Below, piece by piece: positions 9,174 to 18,673 of a DNA stretch of 64,000 nt (its first letter is position 1; each line of letters opens with the position of its first letter). Origin of the DNA: Saccharomyces mikatae IFO 1815 (Eukaryota; Ascomycota; Saccharomycetes; Saccharomycetales; Saccharomycetaceae). A program made the position numbers and the translations under genes. The notes below the pieces were generated by a model. It ran no database searches, was not told the origin of the DNA, and was given only the letters and a program-made list of their open reading frames with translations. The stretch covers positions 186,001 through 250,000 of the forward strand of contig NC_079263.1 of assembly GCF_947241705.1 (NCBI RefSeq), given 5' to 3'.

Positions 9174-10047
9174 AGTAAGCTGATACGGTATTCTAGTTTG
9201 ATTAAATAGGAACACTCCAAAAGAAACGGCGGATTGAACTGAGTTCGGTCAAGAGAATATAAAACAATAAAATTAGGCAACACATAAAGTAAAAAGCTTG
9301 ATAGCCATCAAAAGGGAAAAAAAGGAGAAGAAAAAAATGTGTCAAAGTCCCACATCTACTTCAGAAGCAGAAGAAAAAGTTTTCAGAAGGAATGAAAATG
9401 TGATGAAGATACTTGACGTTCAAAATTGCTTTTTCTCTTTTTCGCCGCGTCAAAAGGGCGTTTGCTGAAAATTAAGTAAGAAAATTCTTAAACACCTAAA
9501 GAAATGTGTCAACAATAAGGTTTTTCAAACTGGAGATGACAAGAACCTATATGGCGATTTGCAATGAAAAAAAAACCAGATTTCATAGAGTTGAGGAATC
9601 GCATTTTTTTCTTCTTTGAAGTAAATGAGAAAAGATTTTGTCCAGAGAGCAACCTGCATTTTTCAATCGTACGAAGATTGGGCGAGGACAATAATCACGA
9701 ATACTACTGAAGATGAAGGAATTGGCCTCTAATGGTTGACTATTATAAGTTTTGTGTTACTATCACCGGAATTAGAACGGCGCTGAGTCCGGCATTAGAG
9801 CGGGGATTAGCACGCTTTACGCCGCTCGTGCGGTGTTAGCGTTGACTATTGTTAAAGATGAGTAATACGGAAAAGATTTTTCCAGCGATGGAGCGGAAAT
9901 ATATAATCCATTTAGCTTTGCAACAGTACTTGTCTCTAAATGCAATACAGTCGCTTTTATGCATATAAAGACCACATTTGACTGTACTTGGTCAATGGCA
10001 TCTCATTCTATAGCTGGGACACATGTACACGGATATTACAACCGAAT
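9174..10047. other. Divergent promoter region AAP1 / YHK8
   Basis: 874 bases. It is rich in CGG/CCG half sites in the YHK8-proximal part (about 9770-9840), including CCG-N6-CGG at 9822-9833. T and A tracts occur near 9546-9620. The minus-strand open frame at 9509-9691 has no family features and is not called. Confidence 0.55.
9822..9833. promoter_or_regulatory. Candidate zinc-cluster factor site (CCG-N6-CGG)
   Basis: Everted CCG/CGG half sites separated by six bases, 215 bases upstream of the YHK8 start and among several more CGG triplets. Zn2Cys6 activators bind paired CGG half sites, and drug:H+ antiporters of this family are often regulated by such factors. Which factor, if any, is not known from sequence. 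Confidence 0.3.
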
Positions 10048-11592
10048 ATGACCTCAGAAGTTCCAGCAACGAAAATGCAGTCATTGTCATCAAAACTTAC
10101 AGAAGAAGAACATTGCTCAATACTTTTAGATAGAGAAGCAAAACTAGACTTGGAATTGAGTAGTGAACGAAACGATGACGGCGGAAAAGAGCATGAAGTA
10201 ATCTTCAGAGAGGATCTGGCAGACCCAGAAGATATTGCGCGTCATATGAGCACAGTCCGCCGGTATTACATATCCTCCCTGATCACATTCACATCCATGG
10301 TAATTACGATGATCTCATCCAGTTGGACGCTTCCTTCAGCACACATCATTAAGTCATTCCATATCTCGCACGAAGTCAGCACTCTAGGTATTACGCTGTA
10401 CGTGTTTGGATTGGGCATAGGTCCCCTGTTTCTGTCTCCACTAAGTGAACTATACGGACGAAGAATCACATTTCTATACGCTCTTACTCTCAGTATCATA
10501 TGGCAATGTCTGACCATTTGGTCCAGAACCATCACAGGCGTCATGTTTGGGAGGTTTCTATCCGGATTTTTTGGTTCAGCCTTTCTTAGTGTGGCTGGTG
10601 GCGCCATTGCCGATATATTTGACAAGGACCAAATTGGTATTCCCATGGCGATATACACGACCTCTGCGTTTTTAGGACCCTCTTTAGGACCAATCATTGG
10701 CGGCGCTTTATACCATGAAAGTTATAAATGGACATTTATCACACTTCTAATCACTTCAGGGTGTTGTCTTGTTCTGATCATGTTCACCATACCTGAAACT
10801 TATAAGCCAATGCTGCTAATACGTAAAGCTAAGAGACTAAGAAAAGAGAAAAACGACGAGCGCTATTATGCCCCCTTGGAAGTAGTGCGAGACCAGACTT
10901 CTCTACTTTCTGCAATCTTCCTCTCAACCAGAAGGCCATTCGGACTGCTATTTAGGGACCGAATGATGAGTGTGCTGTGTTTCTATACTGGACTAGAACT
11001 TGCCATCATATATCTATATTTTGTAGCCTTCCCTTATGTGTTCAAGAAACTTTATAATTTTGGACCCATGGAGATAGCGTGCTCTTACATAGGCATCATG
11101 GTAGGAATGATTCTTTCTGCTCCGACTTGTTTGTTGTTCCAGAAAACTTTTGAATGGAGAGTCAAAAGAAATAACGGCATCAAGACACCCGAAATGAGAT
11201 TCGAGCCTTTATTTTATGGTGCCTTTTTGACCCCGATCGGGTTGTTCATTTTTGCATTTACTTGCTATAAGCATGTTCATTGGATTGCGCCTATTATAGG
11301 GAGTGCCATTTTTGGTTCTGGCGTCTATTTCGTTTTTACCGGTGTTTTCGCATACACTGTGGATGCCTACCGAAGATATGCAGCCTCTGGCATGGCTTGT
11401 AATACCTTTGTGAGATGCATAATGGCTGGTATTTTTCCTCTCTTTGGACTACAAATGTACGAGGCAATGGGCGTGAACTGGGCCGGTTTCTTGTTAGCAA
11501 TGGTCACAGTAGTGATGATCCCGGTTCCGTTCTTATTCACCAAATATGGCCCCCGATTGAGAGCCAAGTCGCCGTATGCATGGGATGATTAA
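10048..11592 (+). CDS. YHK8: Putative drug:H+ antiporter, MFS DHA1 family
   Basis: 514 residues from the ATG at 10048 (MTSEVPATK); the frame extends 20 codons upstream without an ATG. Acidic, hydrophilic N-terminus of about 90 residues, then about 12 membrane segments starting near YYISSLITFTSMVITM. The loop after TM2 has LSELYGRRITF, the MFS motif A variant of this family, and a charged central loop lies around KAKRLRKEKNDER. The family exports drugs by proton antiport at the plasma membrane; the specific substrate of Yhk8 is unknown. Confidence 0.94.
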   Translation: MTSEVPATKMQSLSSKLTEEEHCSILLDREAKLDLELSSERNDDGGKEHEVIFREDLADPEDIARHMSTVRRYYISSLITFTSMVITMISSSWTLPSAHIIKSFHISHEVSTLGITLYVFGLGIGPLFLSPLSELYGRRITFLYALTLSIIWQCLTIWSRTITGVMFGRFLSGFFGSAFLSVAGGAIADIFDKDQIGIPMAIYTTSAFLGPSLGPIIGGALYHESYKWTFITLLITSGCCLVLIMFTIPETYKPMLLIRKAKRLRKEKNDERYYAPLEVVRDQTSLLSAIFLSTRRPFGLLFRDRMMSVLCFYTGLELAIIYLYFVAFPYVFKKLYNFGPMEIACSYIGIMVGMILSAPTCLLFQKTFEWRVKRNNGIKTPEMRFEPLFYGAFLTPIGLFIFAFTCYKHVHWIAPIIGSAIFGSGVYFVFTGVFAYTVDAYRRYAASGMACNTFVRCIMAGIFPLFGLQMYEAMGVNWAGFLLAMVTVVMIPVPFLFTKYGPRLRAKSPYAWDD

Positions 11593-11906
11593 TTCACTTG
11601 CACACTTTTTCCTTTTGATGTTGCATAATTCTGTCCCGCTTACGTCATTGGTGGTAATTGATCCGGATCTTCAAAAGGCAACACGCGTAGGCCATTAAAA
11701 AACTAAAATTTTTGCACTTTTTGCATATTCCGCATATTTTCTTTCTTTTTCTTTATTTTTCTAGCTTTTTTTGGCTGCAATGCATACTGTATATAAATTG
11801 TATAAGAGTGGGCAGGATGTCAGGAAAGATCGGCATTGTTTTTAGTTGTTTCTTGAGAGTGATAACTGAAGCCAGAACTACATAGCCTGTAAAAAAAAAA
11901 CGAAAG
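11593..11906. other. YHK8-FSH1 intergenic region
   Basis: 314 bases with an ACGCGT (MCB-like) word near 11683, pyrimidine-rich runs and a TATA-like tATATAAa near 11791, about 115 bases before FSH1. Nothing else is supported. Confidence 0.45.
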
Positions 11907-12638
11907 ATGACTGTACAAATTCCCAAATTACTATTCTTGCATGGTTTCTTGCAAAACGGTAAAGTTTTCTCGGAAAAATCTTCTGGTATTAGAAAACTAC
12001 TGAAGAAGGCTAATGTGCAATGTGATTATATTGATGCGCCAGTTCTTCTGGAAAAGAAAGATTTGCCATTTGAAATGGATGAAGATAAATGGCAAGCCAC
12101 TCTAGATGCGGATGTTAACAGAGCGTGGTTCTATCATAGCGAAATCTCCCACGAATTGGACATCTCTGAAGGTTTGAAGTGTGTTGTCGACCACATCAAG
12201 GCCAACGGCCCATACGACGGTATTGTCGGCTTCTCCCAAGGTGCTGCATTATCCTCCATCATCACCAACAAGATCTCCGAACTAGTTCCAGATCATCCGG
12301 AATTTAAAGTCAGCGTCGTTATCTCTGGCTATTCTTTCACTGAACCAGACCCAGAACATCCTGGCGAACTAAGAATAACCGAAAAGTTCAGAGACTCATT
12401 CGCGGTAAAGCCTAACATGAAGACGAAGATGATCTTCATCTACGGTGCTTCCGATCAAGCTGTCCCATCTGTTAGATCCAAGTACTTGTACGATATTTAC
12501 CTGAAAGCACAAGATGGTAACAAGGAAAAGGTACTAGCTTATGAACACCCTGGTGGTCATATGGTTCCAAACAAGAAAGATATTATCAGACCAATTGTTG
12601 AGCAAATTACCTCTTCCTTGCAAGAAGCTTCTGAATAA
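11907..12638 (+). CDS. FSH1: Family of serine hydrolases, FSH1
   Basis: 243 residues, an alpha/beta hydrolase. The nucleophile elbow GFSQGA places serine at residue 110; an aspartate in GASDQAVPS and a histidine in HPGGHMVP complete a likely triad. Homologous to the human OVCA2 hydrolase. It localises to cytoplasm and nucleus in yeast; the natural substrate is unclear (esterase activity is known for the family). The strong codon bias (tcc, ggt, aag, cca) suggests good expression. Confidence 0.96.
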   Translation: MTVQIPKLLFLHGFLQNGKVFSEKSSGIRKLLKKANVQCDYIDAPVLLEKKDLPFEMDEDKWQATLDADVNRAWFYHSEISHELDISEGLKCVVDHIKANGPYDGIVGFSQGAALSSIITNKISELVPDHPEFKVSVVISGYSFTEPDPEHPGELRITEKFRDSFAVKPNMKTKMIFIYGASDQAVPSVRSKYLYDIYLKAQDGNKEKVLAYEHPGGHMVPNKKDIIRPIVEQITSSLQEASE

Positions 12639-12713
12639 GTTGTGAGTTACACCTGATTTTTTTTAGCTTTTTCATTATCACACGCAGGGTGTGTGAAGTA
12701 AAAGGTTATATGC

Positions 12714-12747
<34 letters not shown>

Positions 12748-13106
12748 GTGCTCTTTATAGAACGAACCATAAGTTTGTAATGCTTCTCTTTTTCCTTTCT
12801 GTATGTATCCAGCCCCGCTTGGCGCGAAAAATACACCCAGGGAATCTTTACGTTGCTTACAAAGAGCCTTTTTAACAGTACTAATTCACTATCTCGAAGA
12901 AAGAATTTAAAAACAGAAGAACTGCCTGAAAAAAAACTGAACTGAGTCTCAACGTCATTTTTCCTGATATTTCCAACAATACAAGTTTGTGCGGACGTTT
13001 ATCTATACGGACAACCTCTCACAATAGCTTTTCGTTCTGACATTATACTCACGCATCATAATCATCATTAACACCCCATTTTTTTACTTTATAGTGTTTA
13101 TGTTTA
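12639..13106. other. FSH1-SMF2 intergenic region
   Basis: 468 bases holding the FSH1 3' end and the SMF2 promoter and leader. It includes the TA microsatellite at 12715-12744 and a long pyrimidine-rich leader immediately before SMF2. No coding sequence is seen. Confidence 0.55.
12715..12744. repeat. (TA)15 microsatellite
   Basis: Fifteen uninterrupted TA units just downstream of FSH1. It resembles the AT-rich efficiency element of yeast polyadenylation sites, so it may double as part of the FSH1 3' end. Confidence 0.9.
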
Positions 13107-14756
13107 ATGCCGTCTCAAGAATATGAACCTATTCAACGGAGTGATGAATTCCAAACAGACAATGATAACACTAGCCATGCGTATGATGACATCAATACCA
13201 TCCAGGAGCTACCTCATACAACACTAACGCAGCCAGATTCAACATCCTGGAGTGTAATCAGAATGTTGAGGAAATATGCCAAATTTGTTGGTCCCGGTTT
13301 AATGGTTTCTGTATCGTACATGGACCCTGGTAACTATAGTACGGCCGTGGCAGCGGGTTCTGCTCATCGATACAAGCTTTTATTTTCCGTTCTGGTTTCC
13401 AATTTCATGGCTGCATTTTGGCAGTACCTCTGCGCCAGGTTAGGTGCTGTCACAGGCCTAGATTTGGCGCAAAATTGTAAAAAACATTTGCCTTTTGGGC
13501 TTAATATTACCCTTTATATTCTAGCAGAAATGGCGATTATTGCCACAGATCTAGCAGAAGTGGTGGGAACTGCTATTTCGCTAAATATTCTTTTCCATAT
13601 ACCACTAGCCCTTGGTGTGATTCTTACTGTGGTAGACGTTTTGATTGTCCTGCTAGCTTACAAACCTAATGGGTCGATGAAAGGAATTAGAGTATTCGAA
13701 GCGTTTGTTTCTTTACTGGTGATTCTCACCGTAGCCTGTTTCACGGTGGAATTGTTTTACGCCAAATTAGGTCCTGCCAAAGAAATATTTTCTGGATTTC
13801 TTCCCAGTAAAGCTGTTTTTGAAGGTGATGGTCTGTATTTGAGTTTAGCAATTTTGGGTGCCACAGTAATGCCTCATTCATTATATCTGGGATCAGGTGT
13901 GGTCCAACCAAGATTAAGAGAGTACGATATCAAGAACGGACACTACTCACCGGACGTGAACGATATGGACAACAATCACCATAATTACAGGCCATCTTAT
14001 GAAGCCATCAGCGAAACTTTACATTTCACTATAACAGAATTGTTGGTCTCGCTTTTCACAGTGGCACTCTTTGTCAACTGTGCTATCCTTATTGTGTCTG
14101 GTGCTACTCTGTACGGGTCTACTCAGAATGCCGAGGAAGCTGACCTATTTTCTATTTACAACCTGCTCTCTAGTACGCTTTCTAAGGGAGCAGGGACAGT
14201 ATTCGTGCTAGCATTGTTGTTTTCGGGACAAAGTGCAGGCATTGTATGCACCTTGAGCGGACAGATGGTTAGTGAAGGATTCTTAAACTGGACTGTTTCT
14301 CCTGCATTGAGAAGATCCGCTACAAGAGCCGTTGCAATCACCCCTTGTTTGATTCTAGTGCTTGTGGCTGGACGTAGCGGTCTCTCTGGTGCTTTAAATG
14401 CTTCACAAGTGGTGCTTTCTCTGCTACTACCCTTTGTTTCCGCACCTTTACTTTACTTTACCTCTAGCAAGAAGATCATGCGTGTACAGCTCAATCGTGA
14501 CAAAGAACTTTCAAGAACTACGGATAAGCAATATGTAGTTAGCAAAAACGAAGACGATGAGACTATTGAGCTGGAAGACATGGGAATTGGCAGCAGCTCA
14601 CAAGAGCGTGGCTTAGTTTCTCCTGCCATAAAATACAAGGACATGAGCAATGGGATAACAGTCACCGTGCTCGCAGTCATAGTGTGGCTGGTCATTTCGG
14701 GTCTGAACTTCTACATGCTGTTGGGCTTCACCATGGGTAAAGAAGTTCATCTCTAA
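13107..14756 (+). CDS. SMF2: Divalent metal transporter, Nramp family
   Basis: 549 residues, same length as the S. cerevisiae protein. Hydrophilic N-terminus of about 55 residues, then a typical Nramp core of about 11 membrane segments: DPGN at residues 73-76 in TM1 and the MPH motif in ATVMPHSLYLGSG in TM6, both forming the metal site. A long cytoplasmic loop with an acidic stretch precedes the last membrane segment. SMF2 imports manganese from endosome-like intracellular vesicles into the cytosol; the family is proton-coupled. Confidence 0.97.
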   Translation: MPSQEYEPIQRSDEFQTDNDNTSHAYDDINTIQELPHTTLTQPDSTSWSVIRMLRKYAKFVGPGLMVSVSYMDPGNYSTAVAAGSAHRYKLLFSVLVSNFMAAFWQYLCARLGAVTGLDLAQNCKKHLPFGLNITLYILAEMAIIATDLAEVVGTAISLNILFHIPLALGVILTVVDVLIVLLAYKPNGSMKGIRVFEAFVSLLVILTVACFTVELFYAKLGPAKEIFSGFLPSKAVFEGDGLYLSLAILGATVMPHSLYLGSGVVQPRLREYDIKNGHYSPDVNDMDNNHHNYRPSYEAISETLHFTITELLVSLFTVALFVNCAILIVSGATLYGSTQNAEEADLFSIYNLLSSTLSKGAGTVFVLALLFSGQSAGIVCTLSGQMVSEGFLNWTVSPALRRSATRAVAITPCLILVLVAGRSGLSGALNASQVVLSLLLPFVSAPLLYFTSSKKIMRVQLNRDKELSRTTDKQYVVSKNEDDETIELEDMGIGSSSQERGLVSPAIKYKDMSNGITVTVLAVIVWLVISGLNFYMLLGFTMGKEVHL

Positions 14757-14840
14757 CCTAACTCTCTTAATTAGCACTAAGTAAACATTTTAATCAAGAT
14801 CACTTTCACTTTAATATGAAGTCGAAATTAAAACGTAGAC

Positions 14841-15098
14841 ATGTTGAGTATACTAATGGCCTTGTCGCCGAATACGAGCCAATCAGGGTCCCGCGCGTTA
14901 TTTCCGCCACTTGCTGCTCTGTTTGAATCTCCCTATGAAAAGGGACCTAATTGCTACGGGCAAAGCATTAATAAAGATCAAGGATTACTCGGTTATCAAG
15001 GTGACAGATCTCTAAGGTTACCTCATTTCTTTACAACCCATCTGAAGTTTAACATACCTATTTATAAATACGATTCCAAAAATTGTATTGAATCTTAA
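14841..15098 (+). CDS. Doubtful small ORF in the SMF2-COX6 gap
   Basis: An 85-codon ATG-initiated ORF (MLSILMALSPNTSQ...) lying wholly in the COX6 upstream region and covering its likely activation sites. S. cerevisiae has a small annotated ORF (YHR050W-A) in the same gap, which I cannot align from memory. There are no recognisable domains, and composition is only moderately coding-like. Listed as a possibility, not a confirmed gene. Confidence 0.3.
   Translation: MLSILMALSPNTSQSGSRALFPPLAALFESPYEKGPNCYGQSINKDQGLLGYQGDRSLRLPHFFTTHLKFNIPIYKYDSKNCIES
14864..14883. promoter_or_regulatory. COX6 upstream activation site: Abf1 and Hap2/3/4/5 motifs
   Basis: 14864-14876 fits the Abf1 consensus RTCRYNNNNNACG exactly, and 14879-14883 is a CCAAT box (reverse: ATTGG) for the Hap2/3/4/5 complex. 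They lie about 280-300 bases upstream of the COX6 ATG, which is the position of the S. cerevisiae COX6 UAS known to need HAP2 and ABF1. The motifs are seen; function is inferred from conservation of position. Confidence 0.65.
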
Positions 15099-15163
15099 GT
15101 TGAATAGCAGAAATAAGCAAACGAACAATTGTATTTGACACATAAACTAATCAGCATACAACA

Positions 15164-15610
15164 ATGTTATCGAGGGCTATATTCAGAAATCCAGTTATAA
15201 ATAGAACATTATTGAGAGCTAGACCTGGTGCCTATTCTGCAACTAAATTGACCAGAAGCTCATTAATTCAAAGTAGGAAGTACTCTGATGCACATGACGA
15301 AGAAACCTTTGAGGAATTTACTGCCAGATATGAAAAGGAGTTCGATGAAGCATATGATTTATTTGAGGTACAAAGAGTGTTGAACAACTGTTTCTCCTAT
15401 GATTTGGTTCCTGCTCCCGCGGTTATTGAAAAGGCTTTGAGGGCCGCCAGAAGAGTCAATGACTTGCCTACCGCCATTAGAGTATTTGAAGCTTTAAAAT
15501 ACAAGGTTGAAAATGAGGACCAATACAAAGCCTACTTGGATGAATTGAAGGATGTCAGACAAGAATTGGGCGTTCCACTAAAGGAGGAACTGTTTCCAAG
15601 CTCTTCTTAA
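15164..15610 (+). CDS. COX6: Cytochrome c oxidase subunit VI
   Basis: 148 residues, the S. cerevisiae length. An N-terminal mitochondrial presequence of about 40 residues is rich in Arg/Ser without acidic residues (MLSRAIFRNPVINRTLLRAR). The mature part begins near SDAHDEETFEEF and is almost invariant, while the presequence carries several differences from S. cerevisiae. It is the nuclear-encoded subunit homologous to mammalian COX5A, at the matrix side of complex IV. The Abf1/CCAAT upstream element fits heme- and carbon-source control. Confidence 0.98.
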   Translation: MLSRAIFRNPVINRTLLRARPGAYSATKLTRSSLIQSRKYSDAHDEETFEEFTARYEKEFDEAYDLFEVQRVLNNCFSYDLVPAPAVIEKALRAARRVNDLPTAIRVFEALKYKVENEDQYKAYLDELKDVRQELGVPLKEELFPSSS

Positions 15611-16317
15611 TTGTCATGAAAAAAGCTACTCCACAACGTTGTAGTTTTGTTGTCCTTTTTTTATTTGTGGAAAACTCCTCCATTAGAAATAAGATTCGTA
15701 TTTATTTTGTAAAACGATTTTAGTTTTTATTTTTTTTTCTTTCCCTTTTACCTTATCATTTGTTTTAACTTAATGGATATTCATCTATTCAAGATTTGAT
15801 AATTCAAAATGAACCACAGGATTAACAAGAGGTAAAAGTAAAAAAAGTAAAAAAAGAATATCTATACCTATCCGTTATGACTTTCACTTTGTCTTCTCTA
15901 CTGTATTGCTATAACAAAATTTATTATTGGTAATGAGGGCTGGTCACAAATAACCTTTAGTATCTTTTGTTGATAGCTTTTTGTACGCTATCTGGTGGAG
16001 AACCAAAAGTTAAGATCATAAAAATAATAAATAACTATATAAAAGCGAAAAGTCAAGTATACGCCATTAAACAATTAATTTATCGTTGCACTGTGTTTTC
16101 ATTCCTCATCACCCATATTATTCAATTGCGAAGTAGATATCACTTTATACTAAAACTTAAGGAAATGTTTCCAGAGAAAATTTTTTTTCAAACTCAAGCT
16201 CATCGCAAATTTGAAAAGTACCGAGAAATATCATTACTGTTAGGAATAGTGTGCTTAACAAGAGATATTCGATAGCAGACACACAACAAACCCACGTTCC
16301 TGAGTATACAGAATAAA
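15611..16317. other. COX6-CIC1 intergenic region
   Basis: 707 bases, AT rich. The distal part holds the COX6 3' end; the last 150 bases hold an A/T stretch and a PAC element upstream of CIC1. The open frame at 15967-16275 is AT-driven and not called. Confidence 0.55.
16176..16206 (-). promoter_or_regulatory. RRPE-like and PAC motifs upstream of CIC1
   Basis: CTCATCGC at 16199-16206 (reverse GCGATGAG, the PAC motif) and a GAAAATTTTTTTTCA word at 16176-16190 that resembles RRPE, both about 110-140 bases upstream of the CIC1 start. These two motifs typify ribosome-biogenesis promoters, bound by Dot6/Tod6 and Stb3. Confidence 0.65.
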
Positions 16318-17505
16318 ATGGTCAAAAAGGGTAGTTCAAAAAAATCCACACCTGTGGGCACACCAAGCAAAGAAAAGAAGAAAGTTGTTGAAAAGAAGAA
16401 AGTTGTTGAAAAGAAGAAGGTTGCTGAAAAGAGGAAAGTTGCTGAAAACAAGTCTTCTGCAGTTATTCCTAGAGAACGAGTCACTAAAGCTGTTGGTGAG
16501 CTCATAAAATTTACCTCGAAGCCAGAAGGTAATGTCAACGAAGAAGAAGAAAAAAATGGTAAGAAAATGTTATTGGAAGATGACGAAGAAGAATTGAAGA
16601 AAGATTTACAATTGATCGTAGTAAATAATAAATCATTCACTGGGACTTCCAAATCTTTCAAGTTGAAATTATTAAATGTTAAACATTCTTTTTACAGGCC
16701 TTGGAAACAAGCCAGTGTAACTTCAGTTAAGGATTTTAAAGTTTTATTGGTTTTAAAAGATTCTGATGTTAAAAAAGTGTCACAAGATGATTTATTCGAC
16801 AAGCTAGATTCAGAAGGAATCAAAGTTGATGAAATTATTTGCGGCAAAGATTTGAAGACAGTGTACAAAGCATATGAGGCCAGAAGTGCTTTTATATCCC
16901 AGTTTTCCTTGATCTTAGCTGACGACAGTATAGTTACATCTTTGCCAAAACTTATGGGAGGCAAAGCGTACAACAAAGTGGAAACCACACCTATAGCAAT
17001 TAAAACGCATGCGAATAAGGAGTTTTCTTTAAAGACTTTGACAAACAATATCAAAAAGGTATACCTAAGTCAATTGCCTGTCAAACTCCCAAGAGGTACC
17101 ACTTTGAACGTCCACTTAGGTAATTTGGAATGGTTAAAGCCAGAAGAGTTCGTAGATAATGTTGAATTAATCTCAGAACAATTGATCAAGGCGTTCTCAA
17201 TCAGATCCATTTTTATCAAGACGAATAAATCGCCTGTATTGCCATTATACTATAACCAAGACGTTCTTGATGAACTTGTCGCTAAAAAGGAGAAAACTGT
17301 CGAAACACATGAAGACAACATGGTTACCATTGATGGTGTCCAAGTTCATTTATCTACTTTCAACAAGGGTTTGATGGAAATTGCTAATCCTTCTGAATTG
17401 GGCTCAATTTTCTCCAAACAAGTTAACAATGCTAAAAAGAGATCTTCTAATGTGCTTGACAAGGAAGCTAGTGAATCTGAAGCTGTGAAGAAAGCTAAAA
17501 GTTAG
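16318..17505 (+). CDS. CIC1: Ribosome biogenesis factor / proteasome-interacting protein Cic1 (Nsa3)
   Basis: 395 residues. A nucleolar protein needed for pre-60S assembly at the ITS2 foot, first described as a proteasome adaptor. It has a lysine-rich N-terminus, an acidic stretch, then a ribosomal-L1-like fold (about residues 90-330) and a basic tail. The N-terminus is about 19 residues longer than I recall for S. cerevisiae (376): four tandem copies of a six-residue unit of the type KKKVVE occupy residues 20-43, encoded by an 18-base repeat. The start ATG directly follows a typical A-rich leader. Confidence 0.96.
   Translation: MVKKGSSKKSTPVGTPSKEKKKVVEKKKVVEKKKVAEKRKVAENKSSAVIPRERVTKAVGELIKFTSKPEGNVNEEEEKNGKKMLLEDDEEELKKDLQLIVVNNKSFTGTSKSFKLKLLNVKHSFYRPWKQASVTSVKDFKVLLVLKDSDVKKVSQDDLFDKLDSEGIKVDEIICGKDLKTVYKAYEARSAFISQFSLILADDSIVTSLPKLMGGKAYNKVETTPIAIKTHANKEFSLKTLTNNIKKVYLSQLPVKLPRGTTLNVHLGNLEWLKPEEFVDNVELISEQLIKAFSIRSIFIKTNKSPVLPLYYNQDVLDELVAKKEKTVETHEDNMVTIDGVQVHLSTFNKGLMEIANPSELGSIFSKQVNNAKKRSSNVLDKEASESEAVKKAKS
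16375..16446 (+). repeat. Four tandem 18-base units inside CIC1
   Basis: Units at 16375-16392, 16393-16410, 16411-16428 and 16429-16446 differ by only one to three bases. The first two are identical. They encode repeated basic/acidic hexapeptides in the disordered N-terminus. Confidence 0.95.
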
Positions 17506-18045
17506 TTGGTTTCCTTATCTTTCATCTTTCCTCTCATCTTTACTCTTGTATGAAAGCAAAACTTGAATTTTCATAGAGTGCGGCGCATATGTATATATAT
17601 CTATATATGTTTAAAGTGTATATTAAATATAAAGTCATTACCTGATATTAACTTCTCGGTCTAAGAACTTGTACGTTTCTGAATCATTTCCTTATGGTGC
17701 TAGCGTAGTTTACCATTGAAAAATGACTTGAAGAAACGAATTCTTAGTAAAGATAGGTAGTAAACAGGGTACATTTAATTTCACTTAGCGAATTTACCAA
17801 CCCATTTAAAAATATCATGAACAAAGCGAACTGGATATAATAGTAATTTTATCGTTTATTTCTTAAGGCATGTACACGATATATACTTACCTTATCTTAA
17901 TTACTGACATAAATACTTATAAAATGACAAACCGTTTAAAGAAAATGCCTTGTAATACTCAAACTGAATATCATAGTTGATCGGGTTTCTTTCCTTAAAA
18001 AAAAATAACAGCAAACATATGAATATAATAAAGATTTTCATTTAT
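17506..18045. other. CIC1-CUP1 convergent intergenic region
   Basis: 540 bases, AT rich, holding the 3' ends of two convergent genes. There is no second CUP1 copy, no partial RSC30 copy and no direct repeat that would mark a tandem CUP1 array. Confidence 0.55.
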
Positions 18046-18228
18046 CTATTCAGAACAGCATGGCTTCTTAGTTTTTTCAGACTTGTTACCGCAAGGGCAT
18101 TTTTCGTCGCTATTACAGCCTGTTGGGCAACTGCACGATTTTTGACATTGTTCATTGTTTTTGCAGCTACCACATTTGCATTGGCATTCATGACCTTCGT
18201 TTTGGGAGTTAACTAATTCACTGAACAT
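18046..18228 (-). CDS. CUP1: Copper metallothionein
   Basis: 60 residues with 12 cysteines in CxC and CxxC arrangements (HECQCKCGSCKNN, SCSCPTGC, KCPCG, final CC), the Cup1 pattern that chelates Cu(I). It matches the S. cerevisiae protein with a few substitutions and ends CCSE instead of CCSGK. A single copy is seen in this window, whereas laboratory S. cerevisiae carries a tandem array here. The promoter with Ace1 and heat-shock elements is conserved (see 18346-18462). Confidence 0.98.
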   Translation of the reverse strand: MFSELVNSQNEGHECQCKCGSCKNNEQCQKSCSCPTGCNSDEKCPCGNKSEKTKKPCCSE

Positions 18229-18345
18229 TTTGTATGATGGTTGATTGGATATTTTGTTTTGTTTTGATGGTTTCTATAGATTGTGACAAAATTAAGTAAA
18301 AGTTCTAATGGAAACAACATCAAATTAAAATATTTTTGCTCCTCT

Positions 18346-18462
18346 TTTATATGATTCTGGCATTCTATCATTGTGCTTGTAGTCTTTTTTGCTGGAAGGC
18401 TCTCAGCGGAAAAGGCGCATCGCATCACTCTTTTTGCTTCTAGAAGAAATGTCAGCAAAAGA
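18346..18462 (-). promoter_or_regulatory. CUP1 promoter: TATA box, two Ace1 sites, heat-shock element
   Basis: Read on the minus strand: a distal GC-core Ace1 site (TCTTTTGCTGAC, 18451-18462), a heat-shock element with TTCTAGAAGC (about 18436-18448), a proximal Ace1 site (CCTTTTCCGCTG, 18404-18415) and TATAAA at 18346-18351. Order and spacing match the known S. cerevisiae CUP1 promoter, activated by Ace1 with copper and by Hsf1 with heat or oxidative stress. Confidence 0.8.
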
Positions 18463-18673
18463 ATCTCTAAAAATTAGCAGCAATAATGTCTTTCCTAATA
18501 ATTGGAACAATGCCCCGACAATTAAATTAAACAAATATAGGAGTAATAATCAAAATTATCCATATAAACCTTTACACACACAAAGAAAATAATACAAAAG
18601 TGTTCTAAATACAAATACACACATATACATATGTACGTATAGCGTCCAAATGTTGGTCATGGGACCTCTTTTC
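18463..18673. other. Remainder of the RSC30-CUP1 gap
   Basis: 211 AT-rich bases between the CUP1 control elements and the RSC30 stop codon. They contain ACATATACATATGTACGTAT (about 18621-18640), likely the RSC30 3' processing region. No gene is seen. Confidence 0.4.

Noticed and set aside
10266-10697. 143-codon minus-strand frame
   Set aside because: Antisense to YHK8; hydrophobic codons in reverse produce the open frame.
12715-12744. TA microsatellite as an origin or centromere element
   Set aside because: No ARS consensus or CDE motifs nearby; a simple 3'-flank repeat is sufficient.
15967-16275. 102-codon plus-strand frame before CIC1
   Set aside because: AT-driven composition and overlap with the CIC1 PAC region; no family features.
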